Shown in pieces: positions 22,850 to 31,298 of a stretch of DNA of 40,481 nucleotides (position 1 is its first letter; every line of letters starts with the position of its first letter). The notes under the pieces are model-generated. The model searched no databases and was not told where the DNA came from. It saw nothing but the letters and a program-made list of their open reading frames with translations. The translations under genes and the position numbers were made by a program. Location: NCBI GenBank assembly GCA_017553575.1, contig JAFZKQ010000021.1, forward strand, positions 1 to 40,481. The letters are read 5' to 3'. The stretch comes from Paludibacteraceae bacterium. GTDB taxonomy: Bacteria; Bacteroidota; Bacteroidia; Bacteroidales; Paludibacteraceae.

Positions 22850-25321
22850 TTATTCGAATGTTACGGCCGTTAGCCCTGTTTGGGTGTTGTGGTCGATGAA
22901 ATAGATATGGTGGTTGTAATAACCGCCCGTCTCGTTGATCTTTTTGAACTTAAAGTCGCATTGGAGCGGTTTGTAAGGAATCTTCTCGATGTTCTCCTCG
23001 AAATCGCGACCGTAGTTGGACATGGCTTCGGAGAAGTACATGGTCAAGTCATAACCCAACATGCCGTATTGCGTTTGGTTGGATTGTGCGTTGTCGGGTT
23101 CCGAGCGATAGAGCGACCTGTATTTCTTCAAGTAGGTGCGAACGTGTTCGTCGTTGAAGTTGATGAAGAACGTGCTTGGCATGAAAGTCTCCAATTGGAA
23201 CATGTCTTTCGAAATGCTCTGGTAGGATTGCCATTCAGGGAAGCCTACGATTTTCACGCTATGCTTTTCTCCCATCATATTGAGGACTGGAAGAATCTTG
23301 TTCAGAGCCACTTGGTTGGTAGTCAGTGTGATGACCGCATTGTCGCTCTTCGATATGAGTCCGGATTTTACCGATTCGATGTTGCTGTAAGTTACTTCCG
23401 TATAAATCCTTCCTGCTGCCTTCAACATGGCTTTTAGAGTGTCTGAAAGCTGATTTAAGTTGTTGTAAGTAGGATCCTTGAAGTTAACCAACACGATGTT
23501 GTCCAATTTGAAGGTGTTGATGATCGCCTTTGCCGTCAAGTAGTTGTGGTGGTCTTGAGGCGTATTAGGCTGGAAGATGTTCGGATTCGTCATGGTCTCG
23601 TCAGACTTTGAGGAGAACGGAATGACCAATTTTATGTTGTTCTTCTCTGAAAACTCGGAGAAGGCCTTGATTTGTGTCGTATAAGCAGGGCCTATGATGA
23701 AGTCCATCTTCTTTAAATCTTCGTTGGAGAAGAGTTTTTTCGCATCGGCTTCGCTCTTTCCTGAATCATAGACGAATAGGTTGGTGGATATGCCTTTCTT
23801 CTTCATGCTGTCTACGGCGATAAGCATACCTTGGTAGAACTCGATGAATTTTTTTGCGTTCTTCTCCAAAACACTGGTTTCGGTCACTTTCGCAAATTGG
23901 AATGGTAGGGCCAACGCGATGTTTAGTTCCTTCTTTGGCGTTGTGTCTTTCTCCTTCTTGAGCACCATTGTCCGGTGCAAACTGTCTGGAATAAGGAGGA
24001 TTTTGCCCACGGTCAGTTTCTCTTTCGTGTCTGGATTGAAATGGTATAGGAGATCTGGTTCCAATCCATATTTTTGACCGATTCCGTAGATGGTTTCGTC
24101 TTGGCTGACCGTATGCAATTCGAATCCGTTCAATTCCACCTTGGTGGCTGTGCTCTTTTCGTCTTGGGCGATCAACAAAGTTTGTCCCTCCTTCAATTCG
24201 GTGTAAGCCGTTGGGTTGAGGAGGATAATGTCTTCGATTTCAACACCGTAGAGTTTGCTGATTCCGTAGAGTGTTTCTCCCTTCTGTACGGTGTGAGTAC
24301 CGTAAATGAGTTTCTTCTCCTCCTCTTTCTCAGGGATGACGACGGTCATGCCTTTCTTCACCTCGCTGTCAACGATAGGGTTTGCCTTACGGAATTCTGC
24401 TTCCGTGAGATCATACATTTTGCAGATGCTTGCGATGGTCTCTTTCCTTTTTACGACGTGCATTTGGCGGATTTTCACCTTCTCCACCACTTCTGGTTTG
24501 CTGTCGGAAGGAATGGTGAGCACTTGTCCCTCTTTGATATTTCCTCCTAAGCCTGGGTTGATGCGAAGAAGGTCTTCTCGAGAAACACCATATTTTTGGC
24601 AGATGCCGAAAAGTGTCTCGTCTTTCTGGACCTTGTGCGTTTTCATCACAGCATTGCTTTTCGGAGCCTCTTGTTTAGGGGCTTCGGTAGTTGTGTTGGC
24701 CGTGTTGGCATGGCTTGGCGGGATGATGAGCGTCTGTCCGTTTTGGATGCCCGCTTTTGCCGTAGGATTGAGTCGGGTGATTTCATCCACGCTTACATTG
24801 TAGCGTTGGCTGATGCTGAAGAGCGTTTCTCCCGCTTTTACTTCGTGCGAAGTGAAGCCCGGTTTGGTCTCATTCGTAGGCGCAGGGGCTTGAGCCAATA
24901 GCGGCTTGTTGGCAGCACTGTTTTTCGGAACCCTAATTTCGGATCCGGCCACCAAACCTCCATCTTTGAGGGTAGGGTTGAGTTTATAGAGTTCTTCGTA
25001 CGAAGTGTTGTATTTCTGTTTTAGGGAATAGAGCGTCTCGTCCTTCTGTACCTTGTGGATGTCATATTTAGGCACGGGGATGAGCAAGGTTGAACCTTTG
25101 GTCAATCCGTTGGCTGCGCTTGGGTTGGCAGCTTTTATCTCCTCTTCTGTAATATGGAATTTCTTGGAAACAGAGTAGAAGCCTTCGCTGGTCTCCACTG
25201 GGTATTCGTAATATTCTTTGCCTCCTACAACCTTGATTTTGTAGTTGTTGGTCTGTCCGATGGCGAATGCTTGGTAAAGCATTGCAAAGGACAGTGAGAT
25301 GCCGATGAAATATTTTCTCAT
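22850..25321 (-). CDS. LysM-repeat protein fused to a periplasmic-binding receptor domain
   Basis: The 823-residue secreted protein has a signal peptide (about 1-20) and then seven LysM units, at roughly 27-83 (degenerate, GFYSVSKKF), 85-132, 155-200, 225-271, 284-330, 338-385 and 397-445. Each keeps the D/GETL(Y/F)xI core and a closing LIP or VIP. The C-terminal half (about 465-823) is a type I periplasmic-binding fold like ABC branched-chain amino acid receptors (LNIALALPFQF, DFIIGPAYTTQIKAFSEF). LysM anchors it to peptidoglycan; the ligand of the receptor half is unknown. No transporter genes are adjacent. The downstream barrel protein is a likely partner. Confidence 0.92.
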   Translation of the reverse strand: MRKYFIGISLSFAMLYQAFAIGQTNNYKIKVVGGKEYYEYPVETSEGFYSVSKKFHITEEEIKAANPSAANGLTKGSTLLIPVPKYDIHKVQKDETLYSLKQKYNTSYEELYKLNPTLKDGGLVAGSEIRVPKNSAANKPLLAQAPAPTNETKPGFTSHEVKAGETLFSISQRYNVSVDEITRLNPTAKAGIQNGQTLIIPPSHANTANTTTEAPKQEAPKSNAVMKTHKVQKDETLFGICQKYGVSREDLLRINPGLGGNIKEGQVLTIPSDSKPEVVEKVKIRQMHVVKRKETIASICKMYDLTEAEFRKANPIVDSEVKKGMTVVIPEKEEEKKLIYGTHTVQKGETLYGISKLYGVEIEDIILLNPTAYTELKEGQTLLIAQDEKSTATKVELNGFELHTVSQDETIYGIGQKYGLEPDLLYHFNPDTKEKLTVGKILLIPDSLHRTMVLKKEKDTTPKKELNIALALPFQFAKVTETSVLEKNAKKFIEFYQGMLIAVDSMKKKGISTNLFVYDSGKSEADAKKLFSNEDLKKMDFIIGPAYTTQIKAFSEFSEKNNIKLVIPFSSKSDETMTNPNIFQPNTPQDHHNYLTAKAIINTFKLDNIVLVNFKDPTYNNLNQLSDTLKAMLKAAGRIYTEVTYSNIESVKSGLISKSDNAVITLTTNQVALNKILPVLNMMGEKHSVKIVGFPEWQSYQSISKDMFQLETFMPSTFFINFNDEHVRTYLKKYRSLYRSEPDNAQSNQTQYGMLGYDLTMYFSEAMSNYGRDFEENIEKIPYKPLQCDFKFKKINETGGYYNHHIYFIDHNTQTGLTAVTFE

Positions 25322-25361
25322 TTGCCTTTTTCTTAGAATTCACCTAAAAAATATATTTTAG

Positions 25362-25369
25362 CAAAAGTA
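25362..25369 (-). promoter_or_regulatory. -7 element for the LysM operon
   Basis: On the minus strand this is TACTTTTG, about 40 bp before the ATG. The -33 position is T-rich but lacks TTG. Confidence 0.45.
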
Positions 25370-25512
25370 CGAAAAAGAAGAGAGAAAAAGGAATCCAGCT
25401 TGGAAAAAATAGAAAAGAACTATTTGCGTTTTACAAAACTCGGGGTTCGCAAGTTTTTAGTTAGTATGAACTTCTTACTATGTTTTGGAAGTCTGAGATA
25501 GAAAGAGCATGC

Positions 25513-26061
25513 CTATTTTTCTTGTCGTTTATAGGGAAATAATGCCTTGTGATATAAATGATTATTCTTTAAGTCGAATGTCTGAGGCCCATCGATTCCA
25601 AGAAACGCTTGGTTGTAGTAATTTTGATTGATTAACAATAGTAGGAATGTGACATTGTCTCGGTGTTTTCTGATTTGGATAGTCTTTGCAGCTTTTTTTA
25701 CGTTTCGTTCTTCCACTTGGTAATCATCAAGAGAAATGGCTTCTGTTAATAGTCCATTTGGAATGTCATAAGGAAGCTCTTGCGCATATTCTAATAGGAA
25801 TACTCCCTCTTCTTTAAGAACCTCGGCATCGTAGGATTTGAGTTTCTTGAAAGTCTCTTCATCTGTTACAACTCTATATCCTTCTTTTGTGGAAAAAGAG
25901 ATGGGCTGGAATATGGTTATGGTGTCTACCACATACAGATTTTTATAACCATCAGAATTTTTGTAGTTGGCTATTCCTATGTCGTGTTGTGATTTGCATG
26001 ATAATAGCATCAAGCAAAATGAGATTGCTAAACAACTTGTTTTATTCATTATATTGTTCAT
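25513..26061 (-). CDS. Lipoprotein downstream of the RHS-stub metzincin; candidate immunity protein
   Basis: The 182-residue lipoprotein has Cys22 after LMLLS. Starts at 26061 and 26049 are both possible, and both overlap the preceding gene (20 or 8 nt), so translation is coupled. The mature part is a small mixed alpha/beta domain with a Lys/Glu-rich middle (VEERNVKKAAKTIQIRKHR). No family was recognised. In polymorphic toxin loci the gene right after the toxin usually encodes its immunity protein, and a periplasm-facing lipoprotein would suit a secreted protease. That is inference from order and coupling. It may equally be an unrelated surface lipoprotein. Confidence 0.75.
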   Translation of the reverse strand: MNNIMNKTSCLAISFCLMLLSCKSQHDIGIANYKNSDGYKNLYVVDTITIFQPISFSTKEGYRVVTDEETFKKLKSYDAEVLKEEGVFLLEYAQELPYDIPNGLLTEAISLDDYQVEERNVKKAAKTIQIRKHRDNVTFLLLLINQNYYNQAFLGIDGPQTFDLKNNHLYHKALFPYKRQEK

Positions 26062-26833
26062 TTTTGATGACCGTTCCTTTGTATATTTCTAAATCTATCT
26101 TGTCGGATTCGCGGGGGATTATTCCTTTCCCACAAGGAGCACCTCCTTCTTTTGTTATTTTTCCTTTAAGAGGATTTACAATTATCATTTTTATGTATCT
26201 TTCCTCAATTTCGTCAGATCTGAATGCGTCAGGCTCTCCTGGAGTCATTAAACCTGAACTGAAATGGTCTAATCCTAATGTGTGTCCTACCTCATGGGCT
26301 CCTGTACTGGCGTCTTTTTTGCTCTCTTTAATGGTGATAAGTTTACCTTGAGATGTATAGCCATTGTTATCTTCTCTTTTTATGTTGTTGTCTGCAGTCA
26401 CAGAATAGCCGTTTCCTGATTTGTTAGGGTCTTCCATTACATGACTGCTTATGAGTCGCCTTTTTTGTTTGTCATCTGTGGATTCGCCTATTTCTTTGAC
26501 ACTTAAAGAAAAGTTGACTTTGAAATCTGTCACGTCAGTTTTGTTATTTCTGTTGGTTACTCTATAGATGAATTTGCCGCTTTGTTTATTCCAAAAATCA
26601 ACGGATTTTTGCGCAGATGTTGCATCCTCGTTAGTTGTGTAGTATGTGCCAGAAAGAGTTATAGTTCGATTCTTTTTACTAATACTTTCCAGGTAATCTT
26701 GCCCATCAGGATCTGTCAACCTCACGGGATTGTTAGCACAATATGAATATGGGGACTTGCAAGGGTGTGCTACAACATTGATTGTCATTGTTATTGCAAC
26801 GGATATGTATAGTATGAGTTTTTTTGCTTTCAT
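26042..26833 (-). CDS. Secreted RHS-core stub fused to a metzincin zinc protease domain
   Basis: The 263-residue protein starts with a signal peptide (1-22). At 28-46 comes PYSYCANNPVRLTDPDGQD, the conserved end of the RHS repeat-associated core, after which toxin domains are normally attached. The rest is a protease domain: His180-Glu181-X2-His184-X2-Gly187-X2-His190 (HEVGHTLGLDH) is a complete metzincin zinc site. Met196 in SGLMTPG serves as the Met-turn, only six residues after the third His. The roughly 1000-residue RHS shell is missing. The gene is sandwiched between a transglutaminase-like gene (6 bp) and a lipoprotein gene (overlap). It may be a free-standing toxin cassette or a secreted protease using a borrowed RHS piece. 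Confidence 0.85.
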   Translation of the reverse strand: MKAKKLILYISVAITMTINVVAHPCKSPYSYCANNPVRLTDPDGQDYLESISKKNRTITLSGTYYTTNEDATSAQKSVDFWNKQSGKFIYRVTNRNNKTDVTDFKVNFSLSVKEIGESTDDKQKRRLISSHVMEDPNKSGNGYSVTADNNIKREDNNGYTSQGKLITIKESKKDASTGAHEVGHTLGLDHFSSGLMTPGEPDAFRSDEIEERYIKMIIVNPLKGKITKEGGAPCGKGIIPRESDKIDLEIYKGTVIKNEQYNE

Positions 26834-26839
26834 CTTTTC

Positions 26840-27874
26840 TTATTTTTGTATGTATTGGGTGTTCTTTTTTATTTCGTTGACTGTATGGTATGACTGCTTC
26901 CACTTTTTCCTAAGTTCTGGAGTTTCTTGAGTCCAATGTGTAGCTTCTAAAGCCTCCCAGCATTTTTTACTCATTGCGTCTATTTTATCTGTATATGCAT
27001 CTCTCTTATATCCATTTTGTTTGAGGTGTCTTTGTAGTACTGCCATCAAAGACTTCCCTTTTATTAGTAATGCATTAGGATTTTTTTCCATGTGTTTTAA
27101 GGATTTTTCTACACACTTGAGGGTGAAATCGTCGTATTTTTTATATTTGTCGTGGTAGGCATGTGCTAAGTCGCATAATTGCATTGCTATGGTTTGTGTG
27201 TCTGACAATGGGGTGAGGTAAGTCCCAGCTATGATTGCTGAGTCTTTTATGCAAAAAAAGTCTTTTATGGCAAATGTGGGCTGGTATTGCTGTACTGTTA
27301 GTGCTACGTTTACCCAATCTTCAGGGAAGAGGTCGTCTTCGTCTTTATACATAAGAAAACAATGTCTTGGTGCATAAGCAAGATATACATCAGCTCCCAT
27401 CTCTTCTGCGAATAGTTTGAATGTCCAAGGAAGTGAGCGGCATTGTCCTAAATGTGTTTTCATCGTTCTTGATACTAATTGATAATGCCAATCATCTTCT
27501 GGGAACTCATTGCTATAGTCGTAATCAAATATCTTTTGATTATTGACATTGCATGGATAGAAAAAGAAATTACAAAGGGCAATCTGTTTTGCTGTTTTGT
27601 ATTTTTCCCAATGATTGAGTTCTATCATGCGGTTCAGATAATTAGATACTTTTCGTATGGGCTCGCAAAAGTCTTGTTCGTACTTTAATTTCCCATCGAG
27701 ATAGGCGTTCTCTGCTAAATACACTGCTCTTTTTATTGAGAGTTTGCTTTCCCCATCAAGCATATTCGCCATTTCTTTATAAGCTTGTTCGTATCTTTTT
27801 TTTGCAACGATATCTTGTGCTATAGAGTTTGTATATATTCCTAATCCTAATAGAAATGTCAACAAAAATTTCAT
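26840..27874 (-). CDS. Secreted transglutaminase-like (Cys-His) protein
   Basis: The 344-residue protein has a signal peptide (1-19, cut at SIA-QD) and a helical N-terminal part. A transglutaminase-fold core follows: Cys145 in HLGQCRSLPWTFKLFAEE, His171 in YAPRHCFLMYKD, and Asn189 in DWVNV at the place of the usual third residue (Asp in classic transglutaminases). The C-terminal third is helical and repeat-like. The fold includes cysteine proteases and cross-linking enzymes, so a peptidase or amidase activity is possible. It heads the AT-rich operon and lies 6 bp before the RHS-stub metzincin. It might act on or mature its neighbour; that is inference. Confidence 0.75.
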   Translation of the reverse strand: MKFLLTFLLGLGIYTNSIAQDIVAKKRYEQAYKEMANMLDGESKLSIKRAVYLAENAYLDGKLKYEQDFCEPIRKVSNYLNRMIELNHWEKYKTAKQIALCNFFFYPCNVNNQKIFDYDYSNEFPEDDWHYQLVSRTMKTHLGQCRSLPWTFKLFAEEMGADVYLAYAPRHCFLMYKDEDDLFPEDWVNVALTVQQYQPTFAIKDFFCIKDSAIIAGTYLTPLSDTQTIAMQLCDLAHAYHDKYKKYDDFTLKCVEKSLKHMEKNPNALLIKGKSLMAVLQRHLKQNGYKRDAYTDKIDAMSKKCWEALEATHWTQETPELRKKWKQSYHTVNEIKKNTQYIQK

Positions 27875-28310
27875 GTGTTTATTCTTTTGAAACCTAAATT
27901 TAAAAGTTGTTCTTTGATTACTTTTGCTCTTTTTGTAAATATTATGCTAATTTACAAAGTCGAATTATATTTGTTCTGATTTCGATTCAAAATTAAATAT
28001 TCGTTCGTAGCAAAAGTATATAATATAAATGAAAAAATGTTTTATTTGTTGTTTTTTTTTAGAGAAAGTTGTATTTGCATAATTTAATTCTTTTTAGAAA
28101 GGTATTTTCTTCTGATTTTCCCCACTTCGAAATCTGTTTTATAAAAGATGTTCTCTTTTCGGTAAGTCGGGTTTCTAGATGAGGATTTGATGGATTTTGT
28201 ATTGACTAAAATTTAAATAGCTTCGAAAAAGAGAACCCTGAAAATCCACGCCAAAATTCAGTTTTCTCTTTGGTAATGTTTCATTTTGAATAGATTGTGG
28301 GCTCCTGAAT
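27875..28310. other. AT-rich non-coding region between divergent operons
   Basis: No coding capacity was found here. On the minus strand TACTTTTG (28011-28018 read in reverse) and TAATTTTG (27988-27995) are possible -7 elements for the operon below, and on plus a TATATTTG lies near 27965-27972. Long T-runs (28030-28060) and AT-rich DNA suggest an accessory-region boundary. No direct repeats or att-like site were recognised. Confidence 0.5.
28011..28018 (-). promoter_or_regulatory. -7 element of the transglutaminase-metzincin operon
   Basis: Read on minus this is TACTTTTG, about 137 bp before the ATG at 27874. No TTG lies at the ideal -33 spacing. Confidence 0.4.
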
Positions 28311-28342
28311 TTTGATAACTCCCGATTTTTTTCTTATTTTTG
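28311..28342 (+). promoter_or_regulatory. Bacteroidota promoter for the DNA ligase gene
   Basis: TTTG (28311-28314), exactly 20 bp, then TATTTTTG (28335-28342) fit the full consensus. The start would be near 28349, giving a leader of about 75 nt. Confidence 0.7.
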
Positions 28343-28423
28343 CTTATTATGTTGGCTGTTTCGTAAATGGAAACGTGCTGACGAATTTTAGAATCTAAGT
28401 AGAAACTTTTATACTGTTTATTG

Positions 28424-30262
28424 ATGACGGAACTTGAATTAGAAATCAAAAAATATGCGGATGCCTATTATCAAGGTAATGAGTTGATTAGCGACTCTGA
28501 TTACGATGCGTTGATCGCTAAATTGAAAAAGGAACAGCCCAATTCGGAATTGCTTGGAAATGTGATTGGTAGCGACTTGAAGGGTGTGTCGACCAAGTAT
28601 AAGTTGGATGCGACGATGGGTACCCTTGAGAAGTGCAATACCGACGAGGAGATGGCGGAGTGGTGGAGCAAGCATCCCCATTCTGATGTGGTGGCCGAAC
28701 TGAAAATCGACGGGAATGGGCAACTTCTTACCTATAAAAATGGTCGTTTGGCCTATGTGCGTTCTCGTGGCGATGGTGAGTACGGCGACGATACGACGAC
28801 GAACGTGTCGAAGGTTCAAGGGATTCCGATGGAGTTGAAAGCCGATTTCAATGGTAGCATCCGTGGCGAAGTTGTCATGTTCCGTTCAACGTTCGAAAAA
28901 CATTTCCCGGATGGAAAAAATCCTCGAAATATGGCGGCGGGCATTATCAAGCGTTTGGATGGGGCTGACTGTGACAAGCTCAACTTCATCGCATACGATT
29001 TGTTTGACAATGATAATAAATACGATGTTTCGGAGCAATCCAAACTCTCTTTCTTGAAGGAGTGCGGTTTCCAAATCCCTCGTTTTGAGGTGAATCCCTC
29101 TTTGGCGAAGCTGAAGGAGTGGAAGGACTCTTTGGAGCCGAATGGAGAGATTCCGTGTGATGGAATCGTAATCAAACAAAACAAGGTGAACAAGGAGGAT
29201 TTGATGCGTCATACTCCGTTGAACAACGTAGCCTATAAGCCGAATTGCCAGTCGGCCGTCACTACGGTTCGCAAGATTGTTTGGCAACTTCGAGGCAAGT
29301 ACTTTGGCCCAGTTGCTGAGGTGGATCCTGTGGAGTTGGAGGGGACGACGGTTTCAAGAGCAAGTTTGGCTAACGTCAATATAATGAATGAGTTGGGTGT
29401 ATATGAGGGCGCCGAAGTGATCATGACTAAGCATGGGTTGATTATCCCGCAGGTCGACAAGGTGCTACATCCTAAGCGCGGAGCCTTTGAGGTGCCTACG
29501 GTTTGTCCCGTCTGTGGGGGCGAGGTGCAGGTCAACGATTCGGGAATCCCGGTTTGTCTGACGCCGACCTGTCCGAAGAAGGTGGGCCATCGTTATAGAC
29601 GTTTGTTCAATGTCTTTGATGTCAAGGGGGCAGGAGAGGCCTTCCTGAAGAATTTGGAGGAGATCAGCCTTCCGGTGGAGGAGTTCTTGAAGATGTGTGC
29701 GGGTGATGACCGGACTGTCCTGAATAAGTATGCGGGCGGAATAAACGGAGAGAAGGTCTATGCCCAAATGCGGGATGCCTTGTCGAAGCCAATCACTGCC
29801 GCCCAGTTCTTGGCGACATTTGACTTGAAGCTCTTCGATGAGAAGAAATTGAATCAGTTGGGAAATAAGACGCTTGACGATATATTGTCGTTGAAGTATA
29901 GCGAGATAGTTGCCATTGACGGATTTGCGGATACCACGGCGAATGCTTTGTTGGAGTTCTTAGACTCCTATTCTGCTGAGATAGAGGCCTTGAGAAGGTA
30001 TTTCATCTTTAAGGAACTTACAGAGGAAGAAGCCCTTCCGACGGATCTTCCGAGTGTCTGCTTTACGGGTGCCTGCCCTGGCCATTCGAGAAACGAGTTG
30101 ACGGAGATGGCGAAAGGTAAGTATTTGGTGAAGGATGCAGTCACGAAGGAGTTGGATATATTGGTGTGTGCCGATCCTAATTCCGGCAGTTCTAAGTTGC
30201 AGAAAGCCGCAAAGAACGGAACGAAATTGATGTCATACGAAGATTTTTTGGCAACGTTGTAA
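28424..30262 (+). CDS. Shortened NAD+-dependent DNA ligase (LigA-like)
   Basis: The protein has 612 residues from the ATG at 28424; a TTG at 28421 is less likely. Domain Ia keeps the NAD+ contacts (YYQGNELISDSDYD, 15-28). The adenylation motif is KIDG with Lys94, and RGDGEYGDDT, RGEVVM, NPRNMAAG and CDGIVIK follow. The OB fold is present. The zinc finger has Cys361, Cys364, Cys378 and Cys383. The helix-hairpin-helix region is compressed relative to the 671-residue E. coli enzyme. A BRCT-like end (from about 540, VCFTGACPGHSRNEL) is kept. Several motif neighbours are altered (ELKIDGNG where LigA has PKIDGLA). It seals nicks with NAD+. It is probably a second, accessory ligase, because it sits in a flexible region next to a toxin-like operon. 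Confidence 0.9.
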   Translation: MTELELEIKKYADAYYQGNELISDSDYDALIAKLKKEQPNSELLGNVIGSDLKGVSTKYKLDATMGTLEKCNTDEEMAEWWSKHPHSDVVAELKIDGNGQLLTYKNGRLAYVRSRGDGEYGDDTTTNVSKVQGIPMELKADFNGSIRGEVVMFRSTFEKHFPDGKNPRNMAAGIIKRLDGADCDKLNFIAYDLFDNDNKYDVSEQSKLSFLKECGFQIPRFEVNPSLAKLKEWKDSLEPNGEIPCDGIVIKQNKVNKEDLMRHTPLNNVAYKPNCQSAVTTVRKIVWQLRGKYFGPVAEVDPVELEGTTVSRASLANVNIMNELGVYEGAEVIMTKHGLIIPQVDKVLHPKRGAFEVPTVCPVCGGEVQVNDSGIPVCLTPTCPKKVGHRYRRLFNVFDVKGAGEAFLKNLEEISLPVEEFLKMCAGDDRTVLNKYAGGINGEKVYAQMRDALSKPITAAQFLATFDLKLFDEKKLNQLGNKTLDDILSLKYSEIVAIDGFADTTANALLEFLDSYSAEIEALRRYFIFKELTEEEALPTDLPSVCFTGACPGHSRNELTEMAKGKYLVKDAVTKELDILVCADPNSGSSKLQKAAKNGTKLMSYEDFLATL

Positions 30263-30275
30263 GGAAAAAACTGAG

Positions 30276-30317
30276 TGCCATGGGGCAGGCGTTTCCCGTC
30301 TGTCCCGTGGTGGTTTT
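30276..30317 (+). terminator. Terminator-like hairpin after the ligase gene
   Basis: A stem of 13-16 bp with several G-U pairs (arms 30276-30291 and 30297-30312, loop TTTCC) is followed by four T. The T-tail is short. Confidence 0.6.
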
Positions 30318-30477
30318 GGGAAGCCTCGTGAGCCCAAGTTTCATCGAAGTTCGTGAGTGGACGCAAGTGGTAGCAGATTGAAAACCAATGACTAAATAGA
30401 GTTGAGGGGAGCCAATGCCCGTCCACGGCGTGTGTTCAAAAGAAAAATGATTTAGGTCAAAAAAATATGACACAATT

Positions 30478-30509
30478 TTTGCTTGAGTTGAAAACTTTTT
30501 TTACTTTTG
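30478..30509 (+). promoter_or_regulatory. Bacteroidota promoter for the FISUMP-like lipoprotein
   Basis: TTTG (30478-30481), a 20-bp spacer and TACTTTTG (30502-30509) give a full consensus match 66 bp before the ATG. Confidence 0.7.
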
Positions 30510-30575
30510 CTCATGTGGTTTTGAGTTGATTCTCAACCCGTAAAGCTTTAAAGATAAACATAGAAATTTAGAATA

Positions 30576-31268
30576 ATGAAAAGAATTTTTCTATTCTTGA
30601 GCGTTTGGTGTGTCGTTTCTGTTGCAATCCTTTCTTGTTCGAAGACAAGAGGATATGATTATGTGGATTTGGATTTGCCAAGTGGAAATTTGTGGGCCAC
30701 TAAAAATGTCGGAGCGGAAGACATCGAGGATGATGGCGATTATTATGCCTGGGGCGAAGTGGAAACGAAGGCCAAATATGATTTGGATAACCTGAAATTT
30801 TCTAATAAGGCCAAGAACTTCTTAGGAATGCTTTTCTCCAAGTATGTGAGGAAGCAAGAGAAGGACATGATTGGTCTGAATCATTTCTACGATAATAAAG
30901 AGACGTTGGATTTGGAGGATGACGTGGCTCATACCCGAATGGGGGGCAAGTGGCGCATGCCGACCAATTTCGACTTGAAGGAGTTGAAGGACAATTGCAA
31001 TTGGACGTGGACGGAGGTGAATGAAGTCCATGGATACAAGGTCTCTTCCAAGTTGGACAGTACAAAGTATATCTTCTTGCCGGCTGCAGGTTTCCGATTG
31101 CATGCGGAATTGTATGTAGGAGGCTCTTGTGGTTATTATTGGACGCGTTCGCTTGAGAAGGATTGTTCGCACCTTGCTTATGAGTTGTATTTCGATTCGC
31201 AGAAAGTGGAGATGAACGTCGATTTCCGTGAGGGTGGTTATCCGATCCGTGCGGTATGTCACAAATAG
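30576..31268 (+). CDS. FISUMP-like (LPSG-type) lipoprotein
   Basis: The 230-residue lipoprotein has its lipobox at AILSC. The body is a single FISUMP-type domain: YDYVDLDLPSGNLWATKNVG, DYYAWGE, GGKWRMPTNFDLKEL, LPAAGFRLHAE, GYYWTRSLE and a closing YPIRAVCHK. This fold is related to C-type lectin and sulfatase-modifying-factor domains and is very common on the surface of Bacteroidales, probably for ligand binding. No retroelement or variable repeat was found around it, so it is not obviously a diversity-generating target. It is monocistronic, flanked by its own promoter and a strong terminator. Confidence 0.85.
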   Translation: MKRIFLFLSVWCVVSVAILSCSKTRGYDYVDLDLPSGNLWATKNVGAEDIEDDGDYYAWGEVETKAKYDLDNLKFSNKAKNFLGMLFSKYVRKQEKDMIGLNHFYDNKETLDLEDDVAHTRMGGKWRMPTNFDLKELKDNCNWTWTEVNEVHGYKVSSKLDSTKYIFLPAAGFRLHAELYVGGSCGYYWTRSLEKDCSHLAYELYFDSQKVEMNVDFREGGYPIRAVCHK

Positions 31269-31298
31269 GATTTTGAAAATTAGATAAGGCGATAAAAG

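Larger units (their letters stand above)
30263..30575. other. Intergenic stretch with terminator and promoter
   Basis: These 313 bases hold the ligase terminator at the left and the promoter of the next gene at the right. The middle (about 30320-30470) shows no reading frame or motif I can support; apparent frames on the minus strand run into the ligase gene and look like shadows. Confidence 0.5.

Noticed and set aside
30192-30473. Minus-strand frame behind the ligase gene
   Set aside because: It is partly antisense to the ligase 3' end, has no motif, and overlaps the terminator.
30576-31268. Diversity-generating retroelement target
   Set aside because: The FISUMP-like fold is related to such targets, but no reverse transcriptase or template repeat is visible in the window.
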